Shown here: piece by piece, positions 47,088 to 55,113 of the stretch | Layout of the letters: every line of letters begins with the position of its first letter | Position numbering within the stretch: the stretch's first letter is position 1 | From: SHZI01 sp040080965 | GTDB taxonomy: Bacteria > Pseudomonadota > Gammaproteobacteria > Steroidobacterales > GCA-2729495 | NCBI GenBank assembly: GCA_040080965.1 | Contig: JBEBHH010000016.1 | Coordinates: 1 to 63,357 of the forward strand | DNA: 63,357 nt | Direction: 5' to 3' | Program-made: the position numbers and the translations under genes | The notes under the pieces: generated by a model | What the model was told of the DNA's origin: nothing | Database searches by the model: none | The model's input: only the letters and a program-made list of their open reading frames with translations

Positions 47088-48866
47088 CTAGAACTGGTCG
47101 TCGGTGAGGGCCAGGAGGGTGTCCGGGCCCGCCTGGACGGCGCGCAGGTGGGCGGTGGCCAGGGGCAGGAACTGCTCGGCGTAGAACTGCGCCGTCACGA
47201 TCTTGGCCTGGTAGAAGTCCCGGTCGGGGCCGGTGGCGCCCCCCGCGAGCCGCTCCCGGGAGATCAGGGCGGCCCGCGCCAATTGCCAGCCGCCCGTGAC
47301 AGTGCCGAGCAGCATCAGGAGGTGGTAGGACGCGGCGCCGGCGGCCGCCGGGTGCCGGCCGTGGTTGGCGGCCAGCCAGGCGCCCGCCGCCTCGATGGCC
47401 TGGCGGCCCTCGGCCAGCGCCTTGCTGATGACGGCGAGTTCGGCCGCCTTTGCCAGCTCGGCTTCGAAGGCCCGCAGCTCAGCCACCAGCAGCTTCAGTG
47501 ATTCGCCCCCGTCCCGCAGGATCTTGCGGCCCACGAGGTCGTTGGCCTGGATGCCGGTGGTGCCTTCGTAGATGGTGGTGATGCGCGCATCCCGCATGTG
47601 CTGGGCAACGCCGGTCTCCTCCACATAGCCCATGCCGCCGTGGACCTGCACGGCCAGCGACGTGAGCACCTGGCCCATCTCCGTGCACCAGCCCTTCACG
47701 ACCGGCGTCATCAGCTCGACCCGGGACTGGTGGCGCGCGCGGGTGTCGGCGTCCGGGTGCCGCCGGCTCAGGTCCAGGTCGGCCGCCGTGACGTAGGCGA
47801 TGCTGCGCATGGCCTCAATGTAGGACTTCATGGTGAGCAGCATCCGGCGCACGTCGGCGTGGCGGATGATCGGCGCCCGGCCGGTCTCGCCGGCCACCCG
47901 GCCCTGCACACGGTCCTTCGCGTAGGCTAGGGCCCGCTGGTACGCGCGTTCGGAGACGGCGACACCTTCGAGCCCGACGCCCAGGCGGGCGTGGTTCATC
48001 ATCGTGAACATGGCCGCCAGGCCGTTGTTGAGTTCGCCGACGAGGTAGCCCACCGCCTTGTCGAACGCCATCACGCAGGTCGGGCTGCCGTGGATGCCCA
48101 GCTTGTGCTCGACGGAGATCGGTCGCACGCCGTTCCGCTCCCCGGGCGTGCCGTCGGCCTTCAGCAGGAACTTCGGCACGAGGAACAGCGAGATGCCGCG
48201 AACGCCGGGCGGTGCGTCGGGCAGGCGGGCCAGCACCAGGTGCACGACGTTTTCCGTCATGTCGTGGTCGCCCCAGGTGATGAAGATCTTCTGCCCGCTG
48301 ACGAGGTAGTGGTCGCCATCAGGCACGGCCTGGGTGCGCAGCGCCGCCAGGTCGGTGCCGGCCTGGGGTTCGGTGAGGTTCATGGTGCCGGTCCACATGC
48401 CGGCCGTCATCTTCGGCAGGTAGGCCTTGCGCAGCGCCTCGCTGCCGTGGGCCTCGATCGCGCGGGCGGCGCCCTCGGTGAGCATCGGGCACAGGGACCA
48501 GGCCAGGTTGGCCGAGCACCACATCTCCTCCAGCGCCACGCCGAGCAGGAAAGGCAGGCCCTGCCCGCCGAACTCCTCGGACGAGGTGACGGCGGCCCAG
48601 CCGCCTGCCTGGTATTCCCGGTAGATGGCCTTGAACTCGCCGGGCACGACGACTCCGCCGTTCTCGACGCGGGTGCCCTGCCGGTCGCCAATCTGGTTGG
48701 TGGGGCTGATGACGTCGCCGGCCAGTGCCGCGGCTTCCTCGAGGATGGCTTCGACGGTGTCGGCGGTTGCTTCGCCGTAGCCGGGGAGCGCCGTCAGCCG
48801 GTCCAGGCCCGCGAGGTCGCGGATGGCGAAGAGGATTTCGCGGACTGGAGCCTGGTATTCAGACAT
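47088..48866 (-). CDS. Acyl-CoA dehydrogenase, long (C-terminally extended) type
   Basis: A 592-residue FAD enzyme introducing the alpha-beta double bond in acyl-CoAs. Signatures include GTMNLTEPQAGTDLAALRT, IFITWGDHDMTENVVHLVLA, VHGGMGYVEETGVAQHMRD and the catalytic Glu in IYEGTTGIQANDL. It has the longer C-terminal acyl-CoA dehydrogenase domain seen in AcdA/DmdC-like enzymes. ATG 48866. Not adjacent to the beta-oxidation operon 4 kb away but likely to serve the same pathway. Confidence 0.92.
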   Translation of the reverse strand: MSEYQAPVREILFAIRDLAGLDRLTALPGYGEATADTVEAILEEAAALAGDVISPTNQIGDRQGTRVENGGVVVPGEFKAIYREYQAGGWAAVTSSEEFGGQGLPFLLGVALEEMWCSANLAWSLCPMLTEGAARAIEAHGSEALRKAYLPKMTAGMWTGTMNLTEPQAGTDLAALRTQAVPDGDHYLVSGQKIFITWGDHDMTENVVHLVLARLPDAPPGVRGISLFLVPKFLLKADGTPGERNGVRPISVEHKLGIHGSPTCVMAFDKAVGYLVGELNNGLAAMFTMMNHARLGVGLEGVAVSERAYQRALAYAKDRVQGRVAGETGRAPIIRHADVRRMLLTMKSYIEAMRSIAYVTAADLDLSRRHPDADTRARHQSRVELMTPVVKGWCTEMGQVLTSLAVQVHGGMGYVEETGVAQHMRDARITTIYEGTTGIQANDLVGRKILRDGGESLKLLVAELRAFEAELAKAAELAVISKALAEGRQAIEAAGAWLAANHGRHPAAAGAASYHLLMLLGTVTGGWQLARAALISRERLAGGATGPDRDFYQAKIVTAQFYAEQFLPLATAHLRAVQAGPDTLLALTDDQF

Positions 48867-48892
48867 TGCTGTAACTCTTTGTTTTTATTCCT

Positions 48893-48916
48893 GTAGGAGC
48901 GCCTACAAGGCGCTAC
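48893..48916. repeat. Short GTAG palindrome (REP-derived)
   Basis: GTAGGAGCGCC at the left and GGCGCTAC at the right form a compact imperfect palindrome with the GTAG head at both ends. It is shorter than other family members and may be a remnant. It lies between the acyl-CoA dehydrogenase start and the end of typA, and the right-hand TAG (48915-48913, minus strand) is the typA stop codon. Confidence 0.65.
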
Positions 48917-50763
48917 GCCCGCTGGCGCGAATCCCGCTTCCGCTCGGTCTCCAGGAGCAGCTTCTTGCGCAGCCGGATGCTGGTGGGCGTGACCTCGACC
49001 AGCTCGTCGTCGTCGATGAACTCCAGGGCCTGCTCGAGCGACATCCGGATCGGCGGTGTGAGCAACAGGTCCTCGTCCGTGCCGGCGGCCCGGATGTTGG
49101 TGAGCTGCTTGGCCTTGGTGGGATTCACGACGAGATCGTTGCCGCGGCTGTGGATGCCACAGAGCATGCCCTCGTACACCGGGTCGCCGTGGCCGAGGAA
49201 CAGCCGGCCGCGTTCCTGCAGGTTGAAGAGCGCGTAGGCCAGCGCCTTGCCGGCCACCATGGACACGAGCACGCCATTGACCCGCTGGCCGATGGAAGCC
49301 GCAATGCGCCGGTCGTATTTGTCGAAGACGTGATAGATGAGCCCGGTGCCGGCGGTGCAGGTGAGGTACTCGGTGCGGAAGCCGATGAGGCCCCGCGCCG
49401 GGATGCGGTACTCGAGGCGCAGCCGGCCGCTGCCGTCCGGCGTCATCGTGAGCAACTCGCCCTTGCGCTCGGCGAGCCGGCTCATCACGGCGCCCTGGTA
49501 GGCCTCCTCGAAGTCCACCGTGAGCTGTTCCCAGGGCTCGCAGGTCACGCCGTCGATTTCCTGCAGGATGACTTCGGGCCGGGACACGGCCAGCTCGTAG
49601 CCTTCCCGGCGCATGTTCTCGATGAGGATCGACAGGTGCAGCTCGCCGCGCCCGGAGACCTGGAACTTGTCCGGATCGCCGGTCGGCTCGACGCGCAGCG
49701 CCACGTTGTGCTTCAGCTCGCGCTCCAGGCGCTCCTTGATGTGGCGGCTGGTGAGGAACTTGCCTTCCTTGCCCGCGAAGGGCGACTTGTTCACCAGGAA
49801 CGTCATGGTGATGGTGGGCTCGTCGACCTTCAGTGGCGGCAGGCCTTCCGGGTGCTCCCGGTCGCAGACCGTGTCGGAGATGAACAACTCCTCGATGCCG
49901 CTGAAGACCACGATGTCGCCGGCGCCCGCCTGGTCCACCTTGTAGCGGTTCAGGCCGAGGAAGCCGAACAGCTCCGCAAGCTTGCCCATGCGGACCTTGC
50001 CGTCGGCGCCCACGATGCTGATGTTGGTGCCGGCCGTCGCCCGGCCGCGGGTGATGCGGCCGATGCCCAGCATCCCCAGGTAGGAGTCATAGTCGAGGCT
50101 GGAAACCTGCAGCTGCAGCGGACCGTCGGGGTCCACCTGGGGCGGACGCACGTGCTTGACGATGGCCTCGAACAGCGGGGTCATGTCGCCCGAACGCACT
50201 TCCGGCTCGAGGCCGGCGTAGCCGTTGAGGGCCGAGGCGTAGATCACCGGGAAGTCCAGCTGCGCGTCGGTGGCGCCGAGCCGGTCGAACAGCTCGAAGG
50301 TCTGGTCCAGCACCCAGCCAGGGCGGGCGCCGTCCCGGTCGATCTTGTTGATGACGACGATGGGCGTGAAGCCCTGGGCAAAGGCCTTCTGCGTGACGAA
50401 GCGGGTCTGGGGCATGGGCCCGTCCACGGCGTCGACCAGCAGCAGCACGCTGTCTGCCATCGACAGCACGCGCTCCACCTCGCCGCCGAAGTCGGCGTGG
50501 CCGGGGGTGTCGATGATGTTGATCCGGTAGTCCTGCCAGAGGATGGCGGTGTTCTTGGCGAGGATCGTGATGCCCCGCTCCTTCTCGATGGCGTTCGAGT
50601 CCATCGCACGCTCGGGCAGCTGGAAGCGGGAATCGAGCGTGCTCGACTGGCGCAGCAGCTTGTCCACGAGCGTGGTCTTGCCATGGTCCACGTGGGCAAT
50701 GATGGCGATATTCCGGAGCTTGGAGGTCACCCTGGAATTGTCGGGGGCCGTCAGGTCATTCAT
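48913..50763 (-). CDS. typA: Ribosome-associated GTPase TypA/BipA
   Basis: A 616-residue translational GTPase. G1 is AHVDHGKTTLVDKLL near the N-terminus; G2 ERGITILAKN; G3 IDTPGHADFGGEVERVL; G4 NKIDRDGARP; then EF-Tu domain II and the EF-G-like and TypA-specific C-terminal domains. It binds ribosomes and helps assembly and stress adaptation. ATG 50763 gives MNDLTAPDNSRVTSKLRNIA. Length and motif order are standard. Confidence 0.96.
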   Translation of the reverse strand: MNDLTAPDNSRVTSKLRNIAIIAHVDHGKTTLVDKLLRQSSTLDSRFQLPERAMDSNAIEKERGITILAKNTAILWQDYRINIIDTPGHADFGGEVERVLSMADSVLLLVDAVDGPMPQTRFVTQKAFAQGFTPIVVINKIDRDGARPGWVLDQTFELFDRLGATDAQLDFPVIYASALNGYAGLEPEVRSGDMTPLFEAIVKHVRPPQVDPDGPLQLQVSSLDYDSYLGMLGIGRITRGRATAGTNISIVGADGKVRMGKLAELFGFLGLNRYKVDQAGAGDIVVFSGIEELFISDTVCDREHPEGLPPLKVDEPTITMTFLVNKSPFAGKEGKFLTSRHIKERLERELKHNVALRVEPTGDPDKFQVSGRGELHLSILIENMRREGYELAVSRPEVILQEIDGVTCEPWEQLTVDFEEAYQGAVMSRLAERKGELLTMTPDGSGRLRLEYRIPARGLIGFRTEYLTCTAGTGLIYHVFDKYDRRIAASIGQRVNGVLVSMVAGKALAYALFNLQERGRLFLGHGDPVYEGMLCGIHSRGNDLVVNPTKAKQLTNIRAAGTDEDLLLTPPIRMSLEQALEFIDDDELVEVTPTSIRLRKKLLLETERKRDSRQRA

Positions 50764-50904
50764 GGGGGAAGCCGGGGGGACGAAAGGCCGCGAATTATAG
50801 AGGGGCGGCGTGCCCGACGCACACTTTGTGATCCGCTCGCGCGCCGCGCCACCCGGGCGCGGGTGTAAACTCCATGCTCAGCGCGGGTTTGGGCTTTCTG
50901 GCTG

Positions 50905-51426
50905 ATGGCACTGCAGCGCAGTCTTTTCCGGGTTTTCCTGCCAGGCCTGGTGGCCATTGTCGCCAGCCTCGGCGCCTGCACGAGCCCTCCCCGCCAGGCC
51001 GACCCGACCGGCCTCCCGATGCCTGCAGGCGCCGGAAACGCGCAGATTCCAGACCCCGTTCGCTCCCAGGTCGTGTTCACGGCCATGCAGATGGTCGGCG
51101 TCCCCTACCGCTGGGGCGGATCGACACCCGAGGGCTTCGACTGCAGCGGCCTGGTGCAGTACGTCTACTCCAACGCCGGGCTCCGCCTGCCACGCACCGC
51201 GGCGGCCCAGATGGATGCGGCGGCACCCGTGACGCTTGAGAACGCCCAGGCCGGCGACCTGCTCTTCTTCCGCGACGGCAGCCGCACGTCCCACGTGGCG
51301 ATCTACCTGGGTGAAGGCCGCTTCGTGCACGCCCCCAGCACCGGCAGCCAGGTGTCCCTCGACAGCTTCGGTAACACTTACTGGCGCATGCGGTTCGCGC
51401 GCGCCGGCCGCGTCACGTCCGGGTAG
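50905..51426 (+). CDS. NlpC/P60-family lipoprotein peptidase
   Basis: A 173-residue cell-wall endopeptidase of the NlpC/Spr type. The signal sequence ends in lipobox LGAC (Cys25). The catalytic residues are Cys80 (GFDCSGLVQY), His130 (TSHVAIYLG) and His142 (FVHAPSTG). It probably cuts D-Glu-mesoDAP cross-link stems in the periplasm. Its TAG stop is the head of a REP element. The 141-base gap to typA is divergent and shows no clear promoter. Confidence 0.92.
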   Translation: MALQRSLFRVFLPGLVAIVASLGACTSPPRQADPTGLPMPAGAGNAQIPDPVRSQVVFTAMQMVGVPYRWGGSTPEGFDCSGLVQYVYSNAGLRLPRTAAAQMDAAAPVTLENAQAGDLLFFRDGSRTSHVAIYLGEGRFVHAPSTGSQVSLDSFGNTYWRMRFARAGRVTSG

Positions 51427-51446
51427 GAGCGCCTTCAGGCGCGACC
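51423..51446 (+). repeat. Single GTAG REP element
   Basis: GTAGGAGCGCCTTCAGGCGC followed by GACC, identical over this stretch to the arms of the two REPIN-like elements. It lacks a second arm. It lies directly at the end of the NlpC/P60 gene; TAG 51424-51426 is that gene's stop codon. Confidence 0.85.
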
Positions 51447-51538
51447 GGCATTTCCCTCCACTTGCCTTCCTTTCCCGGCTGGCAACAAACCTCCACCCGC
51501 CATAGCCTTGGTGGCGTCATGGCCTTCCCCGGCTGCCC

Positions 51539-51562
51539 GGTGTTAGCATTGCCGCTATCACC
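51539..51562 (+). promoter_or_regulatory. Inverted-repeat operator candidate of the vapBC-like locus
   Basis: GGTGTTAGC and GCTATCACC form a 9-bp inverted repeat with one mismatch around a 6-base centre, ending 14 bases before the antitoxin ATG; AAGGAG follows at 51563-51568 (approximately). Ribbon-helix-helix antitoxins of VapB type bind such repeats to repress the operon. Confidence 0.5.
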
Positions 51563-51576
51563 AAGGAGAATGACCC

Positions 51577-51810
51577 ATGGCACAGTTGTTGATCCGCAAC
51601 CTGGAGGACAACGTAGTGGACGCCCTGAAGAAGCGCGCCGCTGCAGAGGGCAAGTCGCTGGAGCAATCCCTGCGCGACCTGCTGCGGGACGCCGCGCTGC
51701 CGGAAGTCGCCCGCCGCCTTGCCATCATCGACCGCATCCGTGCGATGGGACCCCAGTCAAAGCGGCAATCCGACAGCACCAGGCTGATCCGCAAGGACCG
51801 GGACCGTTGA
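51577..51810 (+). CDS. FitA/VapB-like ribbon-helix-helix antitoxin
   Basis: A 77-residue protein whose N-terminus (MAQLLIRNLEDNVVDALKKR and AAAEGKSLEQSLRDLLRDAA) is a ribbon-helix-helix DNA-binding domain of the FitA/Arc type. The basic C-terminal tail probably wraps the toxin. AAGGAG is well placed upstream. The TGA stop overlaps the TTG start of the PIN toxin. Confidence 0.88.
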   Translation: MAQLLIRNLEDNVVDALKKRAAAEGKSLEQSLRDLLRDAALPEVARRLAIIDRIRAMGPQSKRQSDSTRLIRKDRDR

Positions 51811-52229
51811 TCCTGGTTGTCGACGCGAGCGTCGCTACCAAGTGGTTCTTTGCCGAGTCAGGCCATCGTGCGGCCCGCGCCCTCGCCCGGGAAGAAAACA
51901 TCCTGATCGCCCCGGACCTGATCGTTGCAGAGGTGTGCAACACGGCCTGGAAAAAGGTCGCCCGGGGCGAAGCCAGCGTGGGGCAGGCCCGGGAACTGGT
52001 TATCGAATTGCCGAAGGTGTTTCGCGAACTGGTCAGCAGCGCGGCACTCGTGCCGCGGGCGCTGGACCTGGCACTCGAGCTCCGCCACCCGGCGTACGAC
52101 TGCTTCTACCTTGCACTGGCCGAACTGGCCGATGCGGAGTTCGCCACCGCCGACGCGGGCCTCGCCCGAAAGATCCTGAAGCAAGGCATCCCCCGAGCCC
52201 GGCTTCATCTCATCGGCGGAACCGGTTGA
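51807..52229 (+). CDS. VapC-like PIN-domain ribonuclease toxin
   Basis: A 140-residue PIN-domain nuclease. The acidic metal-binding residues are visible: Asp in LVVDASVATKWF, Glu in IVAEVCNTAWKK, Asp in PAYDCFYLALAE and Asp in FATADAGLARK. VapC toxins cleave tRNA or rRNA. Start TTG 51807 overlaps the antitoxin stop (TTGA); no ATG or GTG is suitably placed. Its stop directly abuts the stop of the convergent MAPEG gene. Confidence 0.9.
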   Translation: MILVVDASVATKWFFAESGHRAARALAREENILIAPDLIVAEVCNTAWKKVARGEASVGQARELVIELPKVFRELVSSAALVPRALDLALELRHPAYDCFYLALAELADAEFATADAGLARKILKQGIPRARLHLIGGTG

Positions 52230-52619
52230 TCAGGCCAGCCGCAGCGCGAGGTTCCCGATCGCCAGGGCAAGCATGATCAGCCAGGTGGTGACCACGCCGC
52301 CGAACCGCCCCGTGCTCCGGCCCGAAGACCGGGTCAGGCCCATCGCGTGCAGCCCGCGGGCCAGCAGGAGGCCTGCCCCGGCAACGTGCACCGCCCAGGC
52401 CGGCCCGCCGCCGCTCTCGAAGAACGCCAGCAGCAGGAGCGCGAACGGCACGTACTCGGCGAAGTTGCCGTGGATGCGGACGGCGCGCTCCAGCTCCGTG
52501 TTCTGGCCGGTGCCAAGCCCGACCTGGAAGCGCATGCGCCGCTGGGCGACGCGGTAGCTCAGCACGACGTAGAGGATCGCGAGCAAGCTGGCATAGAGGG
52601 CGGTGTTGGTGACGGCCAT
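52230..52619 (-). CDS. MAPEG-family membrane protein
   Basis: A 129-residue integral membrane protein with four helices. The family pattern is seen in LYASLLAILYVVLSYRVAQR, then RVAQRRMRFQVGLGTGQN and ERAVRIHGNFAEYVPFALLL. MAPEG proteins include microsomal glutathione transferases and eicosanoid-type enzymes; bacterial members are mostly uncharacterised. It begins 9 bases after the stop of the acyl-CoA ligase on the same strand, so it is probably the last gene of that operon. Confidence 0.87.
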   Translation of the reverse strand: MAVTNTALYASLLAILYVVLSYRVAQRRMRFQVGLGTGQNTELERAVRIHGNFAEYVPFALLLLAFFESGGGPAWAVHVAGAGLLLARGLHAMGLTRSSGRSTGRFGGVVTTWLIMLALAIGNLALRLA

Positions 52620-52628
52620 GGTGTTCTC

Positions 52629-54263
52629 CTACTTGAGGTAGTCCCGGTACTGCTCCCGCAACTGGAGCTTGTTGATCTTGCCGGTGCCGGTGTGCGGAAT
52701 CTGTGGCACGAAGACGACGTCGTCGGGCACCCACCAGCTGGCGACCCTCGCCGCCAGGTACGCCAGCAGGTCGTCCCGCGAGACGTCCTCCCCGGGCTTC
52801 AGAACGACGATCAGCAGCGGACGCTCCGACCACTTGGGGTGGGCCACCCCGATGACGGCAGCCTCGGCGACCGCTGCATGACCCACCGCCAGGTTCTCGA
52901 GTTCGATGGAGCTGATCCACTCCCCGCCGGACTTGATGACGTCCTTGGTGCGGTCGGTGATCTGCATGTAGCCGTCCGGGTCGATCGTGGCCACGTCGCC
53001 CGTGTCGAACCAGCCGTCAGACTTGTGGGCCTCGCTGCTCTCGACGCCGAAGTACCCGCTGGCGATGAACGGGCCGCGGACCTGCAGGGCGCCGAAGGTG
53101 CGGCCGTTCCAGGGGAGCTCGCGCCCCTCGTCGTCCACGATGCGCAGTTCAACGCCGAACACGCTGCGCCCCTGCTTGGCCTTCAGCGCTCGGAGGGCGT
53201 CGATGGGCAGATCGCCCTGCCCGGGCTTTGGCGAATTGAAGGTGCCCAGCGGTGAGGTTTCCGTCATGCCCCAGGCGTGATGGGTTTCCACGCCGTGCCG
53301 TTCGCGAAACTCGTCGATGACAGCCTGGGGGCAGGCGGCGCCGCCCACGACGGTCCGCTGCAGGCTCGGCAGCTTTGTCCCGGTGGCGGCCAGGTGCTGG
53401 AGCAATGCCAGCCAGACGGTGGGCACGCCCAGGGCGATCGTCACGCGCTCACTGTTGATCAGGTCAACGAGCGTGGCCGGATCGCCGGCGCCGCGGCCTG
53501 GCAGCACCAGCTTGCCGCCGGCCATGGGCACCACGAACGGGATGCCCCAGGCATTCACGTGGAACATCGGCACGACGGGCAGCACCGTGTCGAGGGCCCG
53601 CACACCCAGCACGTCGGCGCCGGAAGCCGCCATGGCGTGCAGCACCGTGGAGCGATGGCTGTACAGCACGCCCTTCGGATTTCCGGTCGTGCCCGACGTG
53701 TAGCAGAGATAGCTTGCGGATCTCTCGTCCACGTCCGGCCAGGCGTAGTCGGGACGCTCGGGCTCCAGCAGGGTTTCGTAGCACAGGGCCTCCGCGAGCA
53801 GCGGAGCCGTCGAGGCGGCGGGCATGTGCCCCGGGCCCGTCATGAACACGACGGTCCGCACGTGGGTCAGATGGGGCGTGAGCTTCGCCAGCAGCGGCGC
53901 GAATTCCGGCGCGGCAAACAGGACCGTCGCGCCCGCGTCATTGATGATCCAGGCGATCTGCTCGGGGAGCAGCCGCGGATTGACCGTGTGCAGGATCCGG
54001 CCCGAGCAGGCCACGGCGTAGAACAGCTCCAGGTGGCGGAAGTCGTTCCAGGCCAGGGTCGCCACCCGGGCATGGGCGGGCAGTTTCAGCCGGTCCAGGG
54101 CATTGGCGAGCCGGGCGGAGCGGGCGAAGGCCTCGCCGTAGGTACAGCGGTGCCGCGGGTGATCTGCCGTGATCGACACGACCTCCTGTTCCGCGTGGTT
54201 CCGCCGGGCGTGCTTCAGTATCCCGGTGACCGTCAGCGGCACGTCCATCATCAGTCCCTGCAT
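52629..54263 (-). CDS. Medium/long-chain acyl-CoA ligase
   Basis: A 544-residue ANL enzyme: P-loop YTSGTTGNPKGVLYSHRS, HHAWGMTETSPLGT, hinge TDRTKDVIKSGGEWISS, and the C-terminal Lys in TGTGKINKLQLRE. The WGMTETSP and GGEWISS patterns are those of AlkK/medium-chain acyl-CoA synthetases, and steroid-acid ligases have similar motifs. It activates the acid that feeds the downstream racemase, dehydrogenase and beta-oxidation enzymes encoded upstream on the same strand. Longer open frame to 54596 rejected. Confidence 0.9.
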   Translation of the reverse strand: MQGLMMDVPLTVTGILKHARRNHAEQEVVSITADHPRHRCTYGEAFARSARLANALDRLKLPAHARVATLAWNDFRHLELFYAVACSGRILHTVNPRLLPEQIAWIINDAGATVLFAAPEFAPLLAKLTPHLTHVRTVVFMTGPGHMPAASTAPLLAEALCYETLLEPERPDYAWPDVDERSASYLCYTSGTTGNPKGVLYSHRSTVLHAMAASGADVLGVRALDTVLPVVPMFHVNAWGIPFVVPMAGGKLVLPGRGAGDPATLVDLINSERVTIALGVPTVWLALLQHLAATGTKLPSLQRTVVGGAACPQAVIDEFRERHGVETHHAWGMTETSPLGTFNSPKPGQGDLPIDALRALKAKQGRSVFGVELRIVDDEGRELPWNGRTFGALQVRGPFIASGYFGVESSEAHKSDGWFDTGDVATIDPDGYMQITDRTKDVIKSGGEWISSIELENLAVGHAAVAEAAVIGVAHPKWSERPLLIVVLKPGEDVSRDDLLAYLAARVASWWVPDDVVFVPQIPHTGTGKINKLQLREQYRDYLK

Positions 54264-54264
54264 C

Positions 54265-55113
54265 TCATGTCCCCCGAATGAAGTCCGTGAGGCCGGGCCA
54301 TTCTTCCGCGCCGACCTCGGGATCGAAGAAGCCGAAGTGGCCGATGGCCCTGCCGGCGGCGTTGCGCGGGCCGAGCCGGACGAGTTCCCGCTCGGCGTTC
54401 GGAAACCAGTCGTGCCAGGCGCGCACGGCACGCTCCGGCGCCAGGTCGTCACCCTCGGCCAGGTAGGTGCGCAGGCGGCAGCGCACCTGGTCGTGGAACT
54501 GGGGCTGCGGGCCCACTGTCGGGCTGCGGATGTAATTGCTGTCGCGGCCCCACTCGGCCCACTGGCGGGCGACCCCCGAGGGAATGTCCTGGCCAAGACC
54601 TAGGCGGGATGACGGGAACCGGTCGTTCAGCGCCGTGAGCAGTGGAATGGCGGCATACCAGAGCGCGAACACCTTGGCCCGCTCCAGGCCGTCCCAGTGG
54701 CGCCAGTGGCCGGACTGGGTGGCGACGCCAACCAGCGCGTCGGCGTCCCGCACTTCCGGCGCGATGCCCAGCAGCTGGCCGCCCACGGAGTGGCCCAGCA
54801 CGACGACCCGCGCGGGCGCGTGCCGGTCGCGGAGCCAGCGGAATGCCGCCGGAAAATCCTTGCGGCCCCAGTCTTCCAGCCGGACCCGCGCAGGCCCCTC
54901 GCCTCCCAGAACCGAGTCGCCCATCCCGCGATAGTCGTAGCTGAGCACGCCAATGCCCTGCGCCTTGAGGTACGCGGCCAGGTGGCGGTAGTAGCGGCGG
55001 CGGACGCCCATCGCGGAGTTGATCAGGAGCCAGGTGCGGGCGCCGGGCAGGGAGTGCACGGTTCCCTGCAGCACCTGGCCGTCCGCGGCGGTGATAGCGA
55101 TGTCGCCGGTCAT
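54265..55113 (-). CDS. Alpha/beta hydrolase (acyltransferase/serine-aminopeptidase-like)
   Basis: A 282-residue alpha/beta hydrolase. Nucleophile elbow GHSVGGQLLG, oxyanion region LLINSAMGVRRRYY, and a C-terminal His in GHFGFFDPEVG are visible. Similar proteins are annotated as alpha/beta hydrolase family proteins of PHA or lipid metabolism. ATG 55113 overlaps the racemase stop (ATGA); GTG 55119 is an alternative. Within an acyl-CoA operon it may be a thioesterase or ester hydrolase. Confidence 0.82.
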   Translation of the reverse strand: MTGDIAITAADGQVLQGTVHSLPGARTWLLINSAMGVRRRYYRHLAAYLKAQGIGVLSYDYRGMGDSVLGGEGPARVRLEDWGRKDFPAAFRWLRDRHAPARVVVLGHSVGGQLLGIAPEVRDADALVGVATQSGHWRHWDGLERAKVFALWYAAIPLLTALNDRFPSSRLGLGQDIPSGVARQWAEWGRDSNYIRSPTVGPQPQFHDQVRCRLRTYLAEGDDLAPERAVRAWHDWFPNAERELVRLGPRNAAGRAIGHFGFFDPEVGAEEWPGLTDFIRGT

